NCBI GenBank assembly: GCA_031761405.1
Contig: JASEVX010000001.1
Coordinates: 26,560,854-26,624,853, forward strand
Length of the DNA stretch: 64,000 nt
Source: Serripes groenlandicus
Taxonomy: Eukaryota; Mollusca; Bivalvia; Cardiida; Cardiidae
Reading direction: 5' to 3'
The position numbers and the translations under genes were made by a program. The notes under the pieces were generated by a model, which saw only the letters and a program-made list of their open reading frames with translations, had not been told where the DNA came from and searched no databases. Positions within the stretch are counted from its first letter, which is position 1; every line of letters begins with the position of its first letter. Positions 44,401-54,834 of the stretch are shown here, in pieces.

Positions 44401-47400
44401 CCACTTGTATCGTCACAATTGATTTTTATTTCACTTTTCCAAATCTATGGAGTAAGTTCTACCCTATAGCGTTGGATAAATTGCGAACTATTTGATTGTT
44501 TGTTTGGTGTTGTACGCCACTTTCAACAATTTTTTTCAGTTATGTCACTGCATTTCCTGGTTAAGTTACCAGTACTACTGGTCCATTTACCCTGACACCA
44601 GCCAGTCAGTCATAATGCTAACCCCGCCACCCTGAGCGCGAAGGAGGGCAGCAATTACTACTATTTTTAAAGTCCTTGGTATGACCCGACCGGGAATCGA
44701 ACCCGCGACATCCCGTACTCGAGGCGGACGCTCTACTACTACACCATCGAGGCGGTCGCGAACGATTTGAAGAAAGGTAATGGTGCACGAATGTCCATGC
44801 CGATGTTGGGTCGGAAATGCAATTGTATGTCGTGCATTACGTCGTATGTTAATGAAATTCAAAGTCGTGCATTACGCCGTATGTAAATGTAATTTAAAGT
44901 CGTGCATTACGCCGTATGTAAATGTAATTTAAAGTCGTGCATTACGCCTTGTATACAGTCGAGCATTACGCCGTATGTGAATGTGATTTGAAGTTGTACA
45001 TTACGTCGTATTTAAATGCAATATTAGGTCGTGCATTACGCCGTGTGTAAATGTAATTTTTAAGTCGTGCATTACGCCGTGTATAAAGTCGAGCATTACG
45101 CCGTATGTAACTGGAATTTAAAGTCGTGCAATTTGCTGTATGTAAAAGAAATTCAAAGTCGTGCATTACGCTGTATGTAAATGTAATTTAAAGTCGTGCA
45201 TTTTGCTGTATGGAAATGTAATTTAAAGTCGTGCATTTTGCTTCATGGAAATGTAATTTAAAGTCGTACATTTTGTTGTATGGAAATGCAATTCAAAGTC
45301 GTGCATTACGCCGTATGTAAATGTAATTTAAAGTCGTGCAGTACGCCGTATGTAAATGTAATTTAAAGTCGTGCAATTTGCTGTATGGAAATGTAATTTA
45401 AAGTCGTACATTACGCCATATGGAAATGTAATTTAAAGTCGTGCATTTTGCTGTATGGAAATGTAATTTAAAGTCGTGCATTTTGCTGTATGGAAATGAA
45501 ATTAAAAGTCGTACGTTACTCCGTGTATAAAGTCGAGCTTTACGCCGCTCAAAAAGGTGTGTACATTGCATCGTTCGGAATTATGAGTGAAAGTTGATCA
45601 TTACGCTATATAATAATATAATTCAAAGTGGTGCATCACGCCGTACGGAAAATATAGTTTATGTCGTGCCATACGGTCATGTTTGCAATATAATACGCCT
45701 CACACAAATTATGTTTAATCTCGTGCATTATACCGTACGGAAATGTAATTTAAAGTCGTGCATAAAAACGTATGTAAATGTAAATTTTAAAGATAGGTAC
45801 GTAACACGATACGAACATGTAATTTAAAGTCGCACGTTACGCCGAATGGGTACGTAATAAAAAGTCGTGCATTACGGCTTACGGAAATGTTGTTTTAAGT
45901 CGTACATTACGCCAGTACGGAAATGTTATTCAAAGTCGTGGATTACGCCGAACGGAAATGTAATTTAATGTGGTGCATGTTCCCATTCGGAATAGTTATT
46001 TGAAGTCGTGGATGACGAAATGTATTTGAAAGTCGTGCATTATGCCCTACGGAAATGTAATTGAACGTCTTACATTACACCCTTCGGAATTGTTAATAAA
46101 TGTCGTGCATTGCCCTGTACGGAAACGTTGTTAAAAGTCGTGCATTACTCTGTACGATAAAATTGTAAACAAATCTTGCATTACACCCTACGGAATTGTT
46201 ATTAAAAGTCGTGCATTACGCTGTACGGAATTGTTATTAAAAGTCGTGCATTTCGCCGTACGGAATTGTTATTAAAAGTCGTGCATTACTCTGTACGGAA
46301 ATGTTAAAAGTCCGCGTGCATTACGCTGTACGGAAATGTTGTTAAAAGTCTTGCATCACACCCAACGGAATTGTTATTAAAAGTCGTGTATTACGCTGTA
46401 CGGAAAAGTTGTTAAAAATCGTGCATTACGCTGTACGGAAATGTTGTTAAAATTCGTGCAATACGCCGCACGGAAATGTTGTTAAAAGTCATGCATTACT
46501 CTGTACGGAAAAGTTAACAAAAGCCGTGCATTATACCCTACGGAAATGTTGTTAAAAGTCATGCATTACGCTGTAAGGAAATGTTATAAAAAGTCGTGCA
46601 TTACGCTGTACGGAATTGTTATAAAAAGTCGTGCATTACGCTGTACGGAAATGTTGTTAAAGGTCGTGCATTATGCTGTACGGAAATGTTATTAAAGGTC
46701 GTGCATTACGCTGTACGGATATGTTGTTAAAAATTGTGCATTACAACCTACGGAAATGTTATTAAAAGTCGTGCATTACGCTGTACGGATATGTTATTAA
46801 AAGTTGTGCATTACACCCTACGGAAATGTAATTAAAAGTCGTGCATTACGCTGTACGGAAATGTTATTAAAAGATGTGCATTACACCCTACGGAAATGTT
46901 ATTAAAACTCGTGCATTACGCTGTACGAAAAGGTTATTAAAAGTCGTGCATTACGCTGTACGGAAATGTTATTAAAAGTCGTGCATTACGTTGTACGGAA
47001 ATGTTGTTAAAGTTGTGCATTACACCCTACAGAAATGTTATTAAAAGTTGTGCATTACGCTGTACGGAATGTTGCTAAAAGTTGTGCATTACACCCTACG
47101 GAAACGTTGTTAAAAGTCGTGCATTACGCTGTACGGAAATGTTGTTAAATGTTGTGCATTACACCCTACGGAAATGTTATTAAAAGTCGTGCATTACGCT
47201 GTACGGAAATGTTGTTAAAAGTTGTGCATTACACCCTACGGAAATGTTATTAAAAGTCGTGCATTACGCTGTACGAAAATGTTGTAAAAAGTTGTGCATG
47301 AGACCCTACGGAAACGTTGTTAAAAGTCGTGCATAAAGCTGTACGGAAATGTTATTAAGAGTCGTGCATTACGCTGAACGGAAATGTTGTTAAAAGTTTT

Positions 47401-50400
47401 GCATTGCACCCTACGGAAACGTTGTTAAAAGTCGTGCATTACGCTGTACGGAATTGTTATTAAAAGTCGTGCATTACGCTGTACGGAAATGTTAAAAGTT
47501 GTGCATTACACCCTACGTAAACGTTATTAAAACTCGTGCATTACGCTGTACGGAAATGTATTTAAAAGTCGTGCGTTACGCTGTACGGAAATGTTGTTAA
47601 AAGTTGTGCATTACAGCCTACATAATTGTTATTAAAAGTCGTACATTACGCTGTACGGAATTGTTATTAAAAGTCGAGCATTACGCTGTATGGAAATGTT
47701 GTTAAAAGTCGTGCATTACTCTGTACGATAAAATTGTAAACATATCTTGAATTACACCCTACGGAATTGTTATTAAAAGTCGTGCATTACGCTGTACGGA
47801 ATTGTTATTAAAAGTCGTGCATTTCGCTGTACGGAATTGTTATTAAAAGTCGTGCATTACTCTGTACGGAAATGTTAAAAGTCCGCGTGCATTACGCTGT
47901 ACGGAAATGTTGTTAAAAGTCTTTCATCACACCCAACGGAATTGTTATTAAAAGTCGTGTATTACGCTGTACGGAAACGTTGTTAAAAATCGTGCATTAC
48001 GCTGTACGGAAATGTTGTTAAAACTCGTGCAATACGCCGCACGGAAATGTTGTTGAAAGTCATGCATTACTCTGTACGGAAATGTTAACAAAAGTCGTGC
48101 ATTTCACCCTACGGAAATGTTGTTAAAAGTCATGCCTTACGCTGTACGGAAATGTTATAAAAAGTCGTGCATTACGCTGTATGGAATTGTTATAAAAAGT
48201 CGTGCATTACGCTGTACGGAAATGTTGTTAAAAGTCGTGCATTATGCTGTACGGAAATGTTAATAAAAGTCGTGCATTACGCTGTACGGATATGTTGTTA
48301 AAAGTTGTGCATTACAACCTACGGAAATGTTATTAAAATTCGTGCATTACGCTGTACGGAAATGTTATTAAAAGTTGTGCATTACACCCTACGGAAATGT
48401 AATTAAAAGTCGTGCATTACGCTGTACGGAAATGTTATTAAAAGATGTGCATTACACCCTACGGAAATGTTATTAAACACGTGCATTACGCTGTACGGAA
48501 ATGTTGTTAACAGTTGTGAATTACACCTTACGGAAACGTTGTTAAAACTCGTGCATTACGCTGTACGGAAAGGTTATTAAAAGTCGTGCATTACGCTGTA
48601 CGGAAATGTTGTTAAACGTTGTGCATTACACCCTACGGAAACGTTGTTAAAAGTCGTGCATTACGCTGTACGAAAATGTTGTTAAAGTTGTGCATTACAC
48701 CCTACAGAAATGTTATTAAAAGTCGTGCATTACGCTGTACGGAAATGTTGTTAAATGTTGTGCATTACACCCTACGGAAATGTTATTAAAAGACGTGCAT
48801 TACGCTGTACGGAGATGTTGTTAAAAGTCGTGCATTACGCTGTACGGAAATGTTGTAAAAAGTTGTGCATGAGACCCTACGGAAACGTTGTTAAAAGTCG
48901 TGCATTACGCTGTACGGAAATGTTATTAAAAGTCTTCCATTACGCTGTACGGAAATTTTGTTAAAAGTTTTGCATTGCACCCTACGGAAACTTTGTTAAA
49001 AGTCGTGCATTACGCTGTACGGAATTGTTATTAAAAGTCGTGCATTACGCTGTACGGAAATGTTAAAAGTTGTGCATTACACCCTACGGAAACGTTGTTA
49101 AAACTCGTGCGTAACGCTGTACGGAAATGTTATTAAAAGTCGTGCATTACGCTGTACGGAAATGTTGTTAAAAGTTGTGCATACACCCTACATAATTGTT
49201 ATTAAAAGTCGTGCATTACGCTGTACGGAATTGTTATTAAAAGTCGAGCATTACGCTGTACGGAAATGTTGTTAAAAGTCGTGCATTACGCTGTACGGGA
49301 ATGTTGTCAAAAGTCGGGCATTACGCTGTACGGAAATGTTGTTAAAAGTCGTGCATTACTCTGTACGGAAACGTTATTAAAAGGCGTGGATTACGCTGTA
49401 CGAAAATGTTGTTTAAAGACGTGCCTTACGCTGTACGGAAATGTCATTAACAGTCGTGTATTACGCGGTACGGAAATGTAATTTGAAAGTTGTGCATAAC
49501 ACCCTACGGAAATCCTTTTAATATTCGAGGATTAAGCTGTACGGAAATTCTGTTAAAAGTCGTGCATTACGCTATAAGGAAGTGTTGTTAAAAGTCGAGC
49601 ATTACGCTTTACGGAAATGATGTTATAATTCGTGGATTACGGTACGGAAATATTATTAAAAGTCGTGGATTACGCCGCACCGAAATCTTGTTAAAAGTCA
49701 TGCACTTTTTCGTACAGAAATAATGTCAATAGTTTATCAATATGTCGCTCGAGAACTTTGTTTTTAAAGTCGTGCATTACGCCCTATTGAATTACCCGCG
49801 TTTTTTTTACAATTAACGTAAGACATTTAAAATTACCTTCATCTTAATATTACAAAATAACGTAAAGTTGTGAATACTAGTGCCTAGAACTCTTCGAATC
49901 AGAGACGAGTTAATAATCGTAAATGTATCATAACTAAGTGTTTTTAAACAATCGCAACCGTATTATTTTCGATGCATTTACATTAAGTTTACTAAAAAAT
50001 CACTTGTCCTCTCATGCGAAATATGATAGTATAGTCGCCGGCTTCTACCGGCGAATAAAAAACATTGTAAAAAAAGGAGAAATTGCTCATTATCAGCAAT
50101 TTCTCCTTGTGTTACAATGTTTTCAAAAGTTGTCTGCTGCAGAAGTGTCAAATTGCGCCTACGTGAGGGTAAGGGTTTATAGCATTTATACGATGCAACT
50201 GCATTGTCATATACACTGTATTGAATCATCAACGATAGGTGAAGTTTAAATTTATCCATCATGACCACTGGACATTTTCTTGGGTTGCTATGGAATAGGT
50301 AGGCGATGGGTTCATAACCGGTTTTCGTAACTGCTAGGGTTATCAAGAAGTAAAGCTCTAAACCGTAACAGACACTAACTCGTCAACTACCTGTTATAAC

Positions 50401-53400
50401 CCTTTCCCACAGTCAGCAAACCTGCAGCAGACTACTTTGAAATCATCTATGCAAAGGTATGACAATTTACTATAAATGAAAGTATAATTATTGTAGATTC
50501 AACAAAGTGATACAGTTCATGTAGCGGCCATTTTTGGCATATCCAAACGTCCGTTTACTGTTGTAGATCCAACATCGTGATATAGTACATGTAGCGGATC
50601 CAAACCTCCGTCTACTGTTATAGATTCAACACAGTGATAAAGTACATGTAGCGGCCATGTTGGGCATATCCAAACCTCCGTTTCATGTTGTGTTCAACAC
50701 AGGGATATAGTTCATGTAGCGGCCATGTTGGGCATATCCAAACCTCCGTGTCATGTTGTAGATTCAACACAGTGATATAGTTCATGTAGCGACCATGTTA
50801 AGCATATCCAAACCTCCGTATCATGTTGTATTCAACACAGGGATATAGTTCATGTAGCGGCCATGTTGGGCATATCCAAAGCTCCGTCTACTGTTGTAGA
50901 TACAACACAGTGATATAGTTCATGTAGCGGCCATGTTGGGCATATGCATATCTCCGTCTACTGTTGTAGATTCAACACAGTGATATAGTACATGTAGCGG
51001 CCATGTTGGGCATATGCATATCTCCGTCTACTGTTGTAGATTCAACACAGTGATATAGTTCATGTAGCGGCCATGTTGGGCATATCCAAAGCTCCGTCTA
51101 CTGTTGTAGATTCAACACAGTGATATAGTTCATGTAGCGGCCATGTTGGGCATATGCATATCTCCGTCTACTGTTGTAGATTCAACACAATGATAAAGTA
51201 CATGTAGCGGCCATCTTGGGCATATCCAAACCTCCGTTTACTGTTGTAGATTCAACACAGTGATATAGTACATGGGTACTGCCTTTTTCCCTGCAAAGGC
51301 CCTGTTAACTCTATTAACTAAAATGACAATACGTTCATATGTAAAAGCAAGGCTATCTTGCACCATTGCCAAGGTTCGAGTTAAAATATATGACCCCGTG
51401 ACCCGTTTCACAATATTATAATGTTATTCTGAGTGCGTGTAACATATGCCGTGCTACTTTGACTTGTATATATCGTATACTGCCCTGTTTCGGTGACGTA
51501 CCCAAATCGGTGATCTTTTTTACTTTGCAATTAATTTTTAATTTGAAGAGTTCTATGGCATCATTGGTTGTTGTGGTCTCAAGCGTAAACATATTGCTGT
51601 CAATAACTTTTAAATCTTATGTAAATATGATTAAAATACATAAATGCAGAGTATTTTGAATAACCTAGTAAAAAATATTGTTAGAATTCTTGTTACCAAT
51701 TTTCTCCTATCTGATAAGCTCCACCAACAAGTTTCTTTTCAAAACTCATTTTATTTACTGAATGCTGCACTTCATGTCTTTTGTAACACAATAATGTAAT
51801 TTGGATTGGTCACAACCCTTTAATCATGTGCATGGTGTACCATTAAGTGCTAACACCATCTTGCCTTTAAATTTAGTACAAACGTTAGAAATTCAGCCTG
51901 TTGAAAGAAAATAGTTCATTTCATTTGTTTTTACTCACGCTCAAAGTATGACATCATTTCTTTCAATTATGGACACATCTGAAGGCATGACAGGGTTTTC
52001 CTTTCTGTCAGGTAGGAGGTTAAAGGCCTAGGGCTTAAGACAGATTATGTCCTGTGAATATTAGTTAAATATATAACAGTTTGGAGTTACATTGCTCATA
52101 TGTTTTTGTATTTACTATAAATAACTAGAAATCAGGGTGCACTGATTCTGGAAATATTTTCATTGTTTGACAAAAAATAGTTCATAGAAATGGATGCTCT
52201 CCCTGTCCAAACCTTACAATACAATGTAATTTTTTTTTTATATGAATTGAAGGCAAATAAGTTGAATTTCAGGACAATTGGCTGTAATTGAGTGTGTTTA
52301 CTACATTCAGTGCAATATATAGATTAAGGTCACTGAAACTGAGCAGTCGAGGATATACCACATGGGGTTACAGCGTTGGGATAAATTACAAAATAATTGA
52401 ACGACACCACCAAAGATAAATTACATATGTGGTCTAGATTGTTTGCAAATATTGTTTTAAAGTTGTCAGCACGCGTTTCAAAGAAATTGTTTTTCTTGTT
52501 AAAATAGCATGTAGATTCTCAAATATTCTAACAACATCACTCATTTGTTTTACTTCAGGGTCTAAAATCTCATGGAATTGATTTATAATTTACGACCAGG
52601 ACATTTTTTAGATGGCATTCCAAGATTCTCTGCGGTTTAGTGAGTGTATTGAATAATTGAGCAACCTGGATTGATTTATATGATCACACTTGTATGCTGT
52701 TTGTATTACCTGATAGCATTGACCTGGTCCCGACTTTTGTGCAAATAATGACAATGATGAACAATCATCCATTTTCAAAAACAAATAAACATATTTTAAT
52801 TGTTCGTTGTTTTCGTAAATCAAATAACAATGACAAATACGTAAATATATTTTTAGCGAAATTCTAATAATACATATATAGATGCTCAGAGGTCAGAATC
52901 AGGCCCAATTCCACCAACCTTACTAAGCACTAAGTACTACATATACTTAAGCGCAGCTTTCATCATTCTAATCAAAATGCCAACAATGTTTATAAACTTG
53001 TTAGTCAGTAAGGTAACTATTTATGTCAACTTACTCATTTACTTAAATACATTCCACCTTTCATGTTTTACAAAATATAAGGGAATCAAAAATGATGAAA
53101 TATACGTTTAGGTATTTAAGCGCTAAGTATTGTTGGTGGAATTGGAGTGGAATAAGCTCTTCATTTTTCAATGCAACTAAGACCCCTTTAATAGCCGATT
53201 TGTTCAAACCCTTTTTTTCAAATCAGACCTCTTTATTTTTCAATGCAACTAAGACTCCTTTTGTAGACGATTTGTTCAAACCTATTACTGTCATATCAAA
53301 CCTCTTCATTTTTCAATGCAACTATATATATAAGACCCCTTTTGTTCAAACCTATTATTTTCATATCAGAACTCTTGATGTAGGGGTACATCGTCTTAGG

Positions 53401-54605
53401 TCCTTGTTTGACCTTCAAACCATAATTGCGCTCATGCTTAGGAAAAGGTACAAGTTTGCCTTTGTGAACAATGTATATCTAGATCAGCATGTGCATCCGC
53501 ACAGTTTGATCACGATTTACACTGGTCACATATCACTTTCACAAACTTGTTAGAATATGCTGTCAACTTGTGTAGGTTGTGATACAGCCGAGCAGATAGA
53601 CAGGCTGATCTGAAACGTCACTGATCAGAAATGCCAACTTGTACATGTTCGCAACATAATCGTCTCACACAATTGGGTGCAACTGTGTATCAAAAGAGAT
53701 AGTGTTGGTCAAAGACATGTTCACTCAGTCGTTTATATAATTCTGCATTTTCATTTCAGAATTACTTACAGTGTGTACAACTTCAGTGCCCAATGTTTCA
53801 AATACGTTTGGCTGACATCCAGTGCGGGTATGAATCTGCAGTACTTTTGATAGACGGTATATATGTCCAGCTGAACCTGACGACGACCCAAACCATTGAC
53901 ATTTCATTTATTAACAACTTGACAGAGGCTAGTCTCTATTCGATGTTTCAACGTTTCAGTCCATGGAAAAGATGCTGGGAAATTTCAAGAATTGGTTTGC
54001 GTATTGAGACAAACAAAACAGAGTTCGTTGTACATGTAGGCTGCAAAGCTGAACAATTCGAACTTAAAAATGTCAACAGGGGCCTCAAGAAACTTTTAAG
54101 TAAACAATGGGTCGTACCTTTCACCAATAGAATCCAGTTTAAACAACAATTGGACAAACATGGAGATACAATATATTTGACCGAGTATGTATCTGATTTT
54201 AAAAATCGGATATTTTCTCCACGATGGACGACCTATACAAATCGCAGCTCGGCCCAATTCGAGAACGTCTTGTGGAAACAACTTTACTGGATTCACTCCA
54301 GAGTCCGTTATATCTTAACAATTAACAAGCTCTTTTTCTGTCATCAAATCGAACTTCGATACAGTGAATATGAAATCCGCTTTAACATTTTATATTTCAA
54401 AAATATGAGTAGACACCTGTATCCGGGCGAATATTCACTGTTTCACGATGAACTCGGATCACAGAGAGTCCTAGTATGTCTGGATGATTCTGGCTACATT
54501 AAAGCCGGTTCTGGTACCAGGGCAATGTATTCTCGGTTCTTGGTTATGGTCGTTGCTTGTCTTGAAATGTTGGCAACACTGGCACATCGTATTTTGGTTG
54601 AGTAG
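35363..54605 (+). CDS. Somatomedin-B-like ectodomain protein, truncated adhesion-receptor type, 769 residues
   Basis: Proposed coding exons are 35363-35447, 38928-39485, 43541-44361 and 53760-54605. Borders are GT/AG and phases match (1, 1, 0). Residues 1-25 look like a signal peptide. Residues 29-186 are Ser/Thr-rich with NST/NAT-type glycosylation sites. A somatomedin-B-like knot follows: C188, C194, C212, C213, C216, C218, C222, C228 and C229, with the CSCESSCIERQNCCYD part after the second intron. Residues 232-488 form a Cys-containing ectodomain with FKNVYCAICN at about 418-427, a pattern I know from the ectodomains of mollusc adhesion-like GPCRs. The last exon adds 281 residues and ends in a hydrophobic run (FLVMVVACLEMLATLA) followed by RILVE and a stop. 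A receptor would need six more helices, and none are visible downstream. The product could be a single-pass or anchored decoy, or the gene could have lost its 3' end. Introns 1 and 3 are filled with LINE debris and satellites. The ligand and role are unknown. Confidence 0.6.
35450..37600 (+). pseudogene. Decayed LINE in intron 1, with internal loss
   Basis: 35455-35520 reads RFYCIFIDFEKSFDSI, RT motif A. From 36403 the frame gives GNAWGKTNDMLSLQATKA and LKQICLNVLNLLL (second frame: CFESVVKPI). From 36760 it gives GYQVGNKIERVQIRFCKK. 37080-37235 reads KSITYKGFKSALSPELYL, the C-terminal region. Stops and frame changes throughout show it is dead. A SINE is inserted at about 36575-36725. Confidence 0.65.
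36573..36726 (+). mobile_element. SINE inserted in the intron-1 LINE
   Basis: It has ggtcatggtggagtgccctt, agtgaactgttgccgtgata, gttgaaagcggcgtaaaacc and an (aata)n tail. The LINE sequence ttaaacctatc before it recurs as ttaagcctatac after it, a probable target-site duplication. Confidence 0.7.
37608..38002 (+). mobile_element. Family-B element with a long hairpin
   Basis: The head gtattgcacgacaagtagcg, then tggaaaa and atatcttac, pairs with gtaagatat, ttttcccacgc and tacgagtcgtgcaatac. This gives an arm of about 40 bp around gagaccgaaggtcga. The body is as at 862-1505 but with an internal deletion before cgctgaaagtattccgcgca. Confidence 0.75.
38217..38872 (+). mobile_element. 5'-truncated LINE with open C-terminal frame
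   Basis: The frame 38326-38748 stays open for 140 codons: KHFKSLLNPELYLNSFLP, NFRCSNHDLVIERGRH and RFCPLCFDKNMYIIEDEF, then HFFYECELC. The C-x2-C...H-x3-C spacing is a zinc-knuckle-like end found in LINEs of this type. It finishes with gggccggtggcc and a (cttgtat)n tail. It is younger than the other LINE pieces. Confidence 0.7.
38928..39485 (+). CDS. Ser/Thr-rich stalk exon
   Basis: The acceptor is ggtatttcag and the donor is agta|gtaagt. It codes about 160 residues rich in Ser, Thr and Pro with loose repeats of the type NSTFSPKLTE. It then gives MLCPGINVCGR and INNCCS, the first part of the Cys knot. It begins only about 55 bases after the end of a LINE. Confidence 0.65.
39640..39915 (-). 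mobile_element. Full-length type-2 tRNA-derived SINE, minus strand, intron 2
   Basis: The reversed head is ccggccgggtagctcaattg and ggtagcgtatctgactcg, then tgatcaggaggtcac and gggttcgatacccgg. The anticodon loop reads like a CGT (Thr-type) tRNA. The body has gaacgcgcc/ctttcgggcgatg and the tail has gttaaactccaaacaaac. It matches 59398-59670. Confidence 0.75.
40083..40207. repeat. Imperfect palindrome in intron 2
   Basis: The arm aatatcttaca...atataagcgcctagt is mirrored by aaactagcgcttatatttgt, then aagatatt. The loop is about 65 bp. It is preceded by a (tgtc)n microsatellite at 40054-40080. Confidence 0.6.
40208..41290. other. Non-coding part of intron 2
   Basis: Nothing recognised apart from a short repeat of agaggatctatttttag near 41047-41068. 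Confidence 0.4.
41295..41480. mobile_element. P2 palindromic MITE with core deletion
   Basis: The left end is ttaaccctttcccacataca and the right end is tgtatgtgggaaagggttaa. The gctcgtttt core joins directly to caaaagttgtctgctgcag, so the second core arm has been deleted. Confidence 0.7.
41700..41885 (+). mobile_element. SINE remnant
   Basis: Decayed head ggttgtaagggtcgaaccct. The body tgtgacaagcggcattcgtc and gtagtcagtaagccaggaaa, as in the type-2 SINEs but shuffled. Confidence 0.45.
42000..43100 (+). repeat. Decayed dispersed repeat region in intron 2
   Basis: It contains tgtccgacccgcatcttaac, taaggtcactcgtagaggtc and aaaggtcaaaatgagtac, text of the aggtcaaaggtc kind common in mollusc repeats. 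The right half (42540-43100) has related but weaker text. I cannot define its ends. Confidence 0.35.
43541..44361 (+). CDS. Somatomedin-B and ectodomain exon
   Basis: The acceptor is gtcttttcag. It codes NCSCESSCIERQNCCYDN and an ectodomain with about 10 further Cys, ending CYRPKSHV at donor gtg|gtatga. The CC-x-CSC spacing restored across the junction supports the link to the previous exon. Confidence 0.75.
44497..44757 (-). mobile_element. Full-length type-1 tRNA-derived SINE, minus strand, intron 3
   Basis: The reversed head is gcctcgatggtgtagtagta and gagcgtccgcctcg, with box B cgggttcgattcccgg. The body has agtaattgctgccctccttc and ggggttagcattatgactga. The tail is ttgaaagtggcgtacaacac then caaacaaacaa. 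Confidence 0.75.
44840..49790 (+). repeat. 35-bp satellite array, about 140 units, with higher-order structure
   Basis: The main unit is gtcgtgcattacgctgtac then ggaaatgttgttaaaa. From about 46.7 kb it often alternates with a second 35-bp form, gttgtgcattacaccctac then ggaaatgttattaaaa, giving a 70-bp dimer. The first 700 bp (44840-45540) uses an older form ending atgtaatttaa. A larger block also repeats: singular variants such as tgtacgataaaattgtaaac (46151 and 47722) and cctacataattgttattaaa (about 47617 and 49187) recur 1570-1571 bp apart. The whole array lies in intron 3 of the somatomedin-B-like gene. Confidence 0.88.
50040..50185. mobile_element. P2 palindromic MITE
   Basis: A clean core: aaacattgtaaaaaaaggag, then attgctcattatcagcaatt and tctccttgtgttacaatgtt, followed by gtctgctgcagaagtgtc and gtgagggtaagggtt. 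Confidence 0.65.
50397..50488. mobile_element. P2 left-half fragment
   Basis: It has taaccctttcccacagtcag, cctgcagcagactactttga and aatgaaagtataattattg. The 70-bp satellite takes over where the core should be. Confidence 0.55.
50489..51290 (+). repeat. 70-bp satellite array, about 11 units
   Basis: The unit is cacagtgatatagttcatg, tagcggccatgttgggcata, tccaaacctccgtctactg then ttgtagattcaa. Some copies have gcatatctcc in place of ccaaacctcc. The first unit grows out of a P2 arm (agtataattattgtagattc), so the array was probably seeded at that junction. Confidence 0.85.
51291..52900. other. Non-coding part of intron 3
   Basis: No exon or clear repeat is seen. A family-D-like trace (actgaaactgag and similar) is too weak to call. 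Confidence 0.4.
52904..53145. mobile_element. MITE with cccaattccaccaac termini
   Basis: The left end cccaattccaccaacctta is mirrored by tattgttggtggaattgg at the right. The sub-terminal blocks actaagtact...taagcg and aagcgctaagtatt also pair. It is about 240 bp long with no ORF. Confidence 0.6.
53157..53370 (+). repeat. About 60-bp direct repeat, three to four copies, before the last exon
   Basis: The unit is tcatttttcaatgcaactaa, gaccccttttgtagacgat and ttgttcaaacc. The fourth copy is interrupted by tatatataag. This explains the open frame 53092-53553, which I do not call a gene. Confidence 0.7.
53760..54605 (+). CDS. Terminal exon with hydrophobic C-terminus
   Basis: The acceptor is tcatttcag and the phase is 0. 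It reads NYLQCVQLQCPMFQIRLA and on for 281 residues with Cys pairs, then LVCLDDSGYIKAGSG and the hydrophobic end. The 9.4-kb gap from the previous exon makes this link the least certain in the model. It could belong to a separate gene. Confidence 0.55.
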   Translation, partial: NYLQCVQLQCPMFQIRLADIQCGYESAVLLIDGIYVQLNLTTTQTIDISFINNLTEASLYSMFQRFSPWKRCWEISRIGLRIETNKTEFVVHVGCKAEQFELKNVNRGLKKLLSKQWVVPFTNRIQFKQQLDKHGDTIYLTEYVSDFKNRIFSPRWTTYTNRSSAQFENVLWKQLYWIHSRVRYILTINKLFFCHQIELRYSEYEIRFNILYFKNMSRHLYPGEYSLFHDELGSQRVLVCLDDSGYIKAGSGTRAMYSRFLVMVVACLEMLATLAHRILVE

Positions 54606-54834
54606 AATAACGTCCAACAAAATATGTTGCAAGAAAAACAATGATAAATTGCATTGAAGAAGTAAAGGAGTGACATGTGTCTGAAAGTACGGGCTCTCAC
54701 ATATTCACTTTTGTTCTTTTTATACTCTTTTATTGATAGCAATTCCATAATTAGCGAAAAGTTCTATATTTAAGCTGATTTCAAATTCAACAATGTGTTA
54801 TCCCTTTTAATCACATAAATTCTCTCTATGAGTG
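54606..54834 (+). other. 3' flank of the somatomedin-B-like gene
   Basis: No clear AATAAA lies close to the stop. The region is unique AT-rich sequence that probably includes the 3' UTR. Confidence 0.35.

Noticed and set aside
44840..49790. Regular short repeats that might suggest a CRISPR array
   Set aside because: Units abut with no unique spacers between conserved repeats, and the whole 35 bp repeats. The genome is eukaryotic with introns. It is a satellite.
53092..53553. 153-codon ORF as an upstream exon of the last somatomedin-B-like exon
   Set aside because: It is made of a MITE end and a 60-bp direct repeat, and the translated repeat NATKTPFVDDLFKP drifts in frame.
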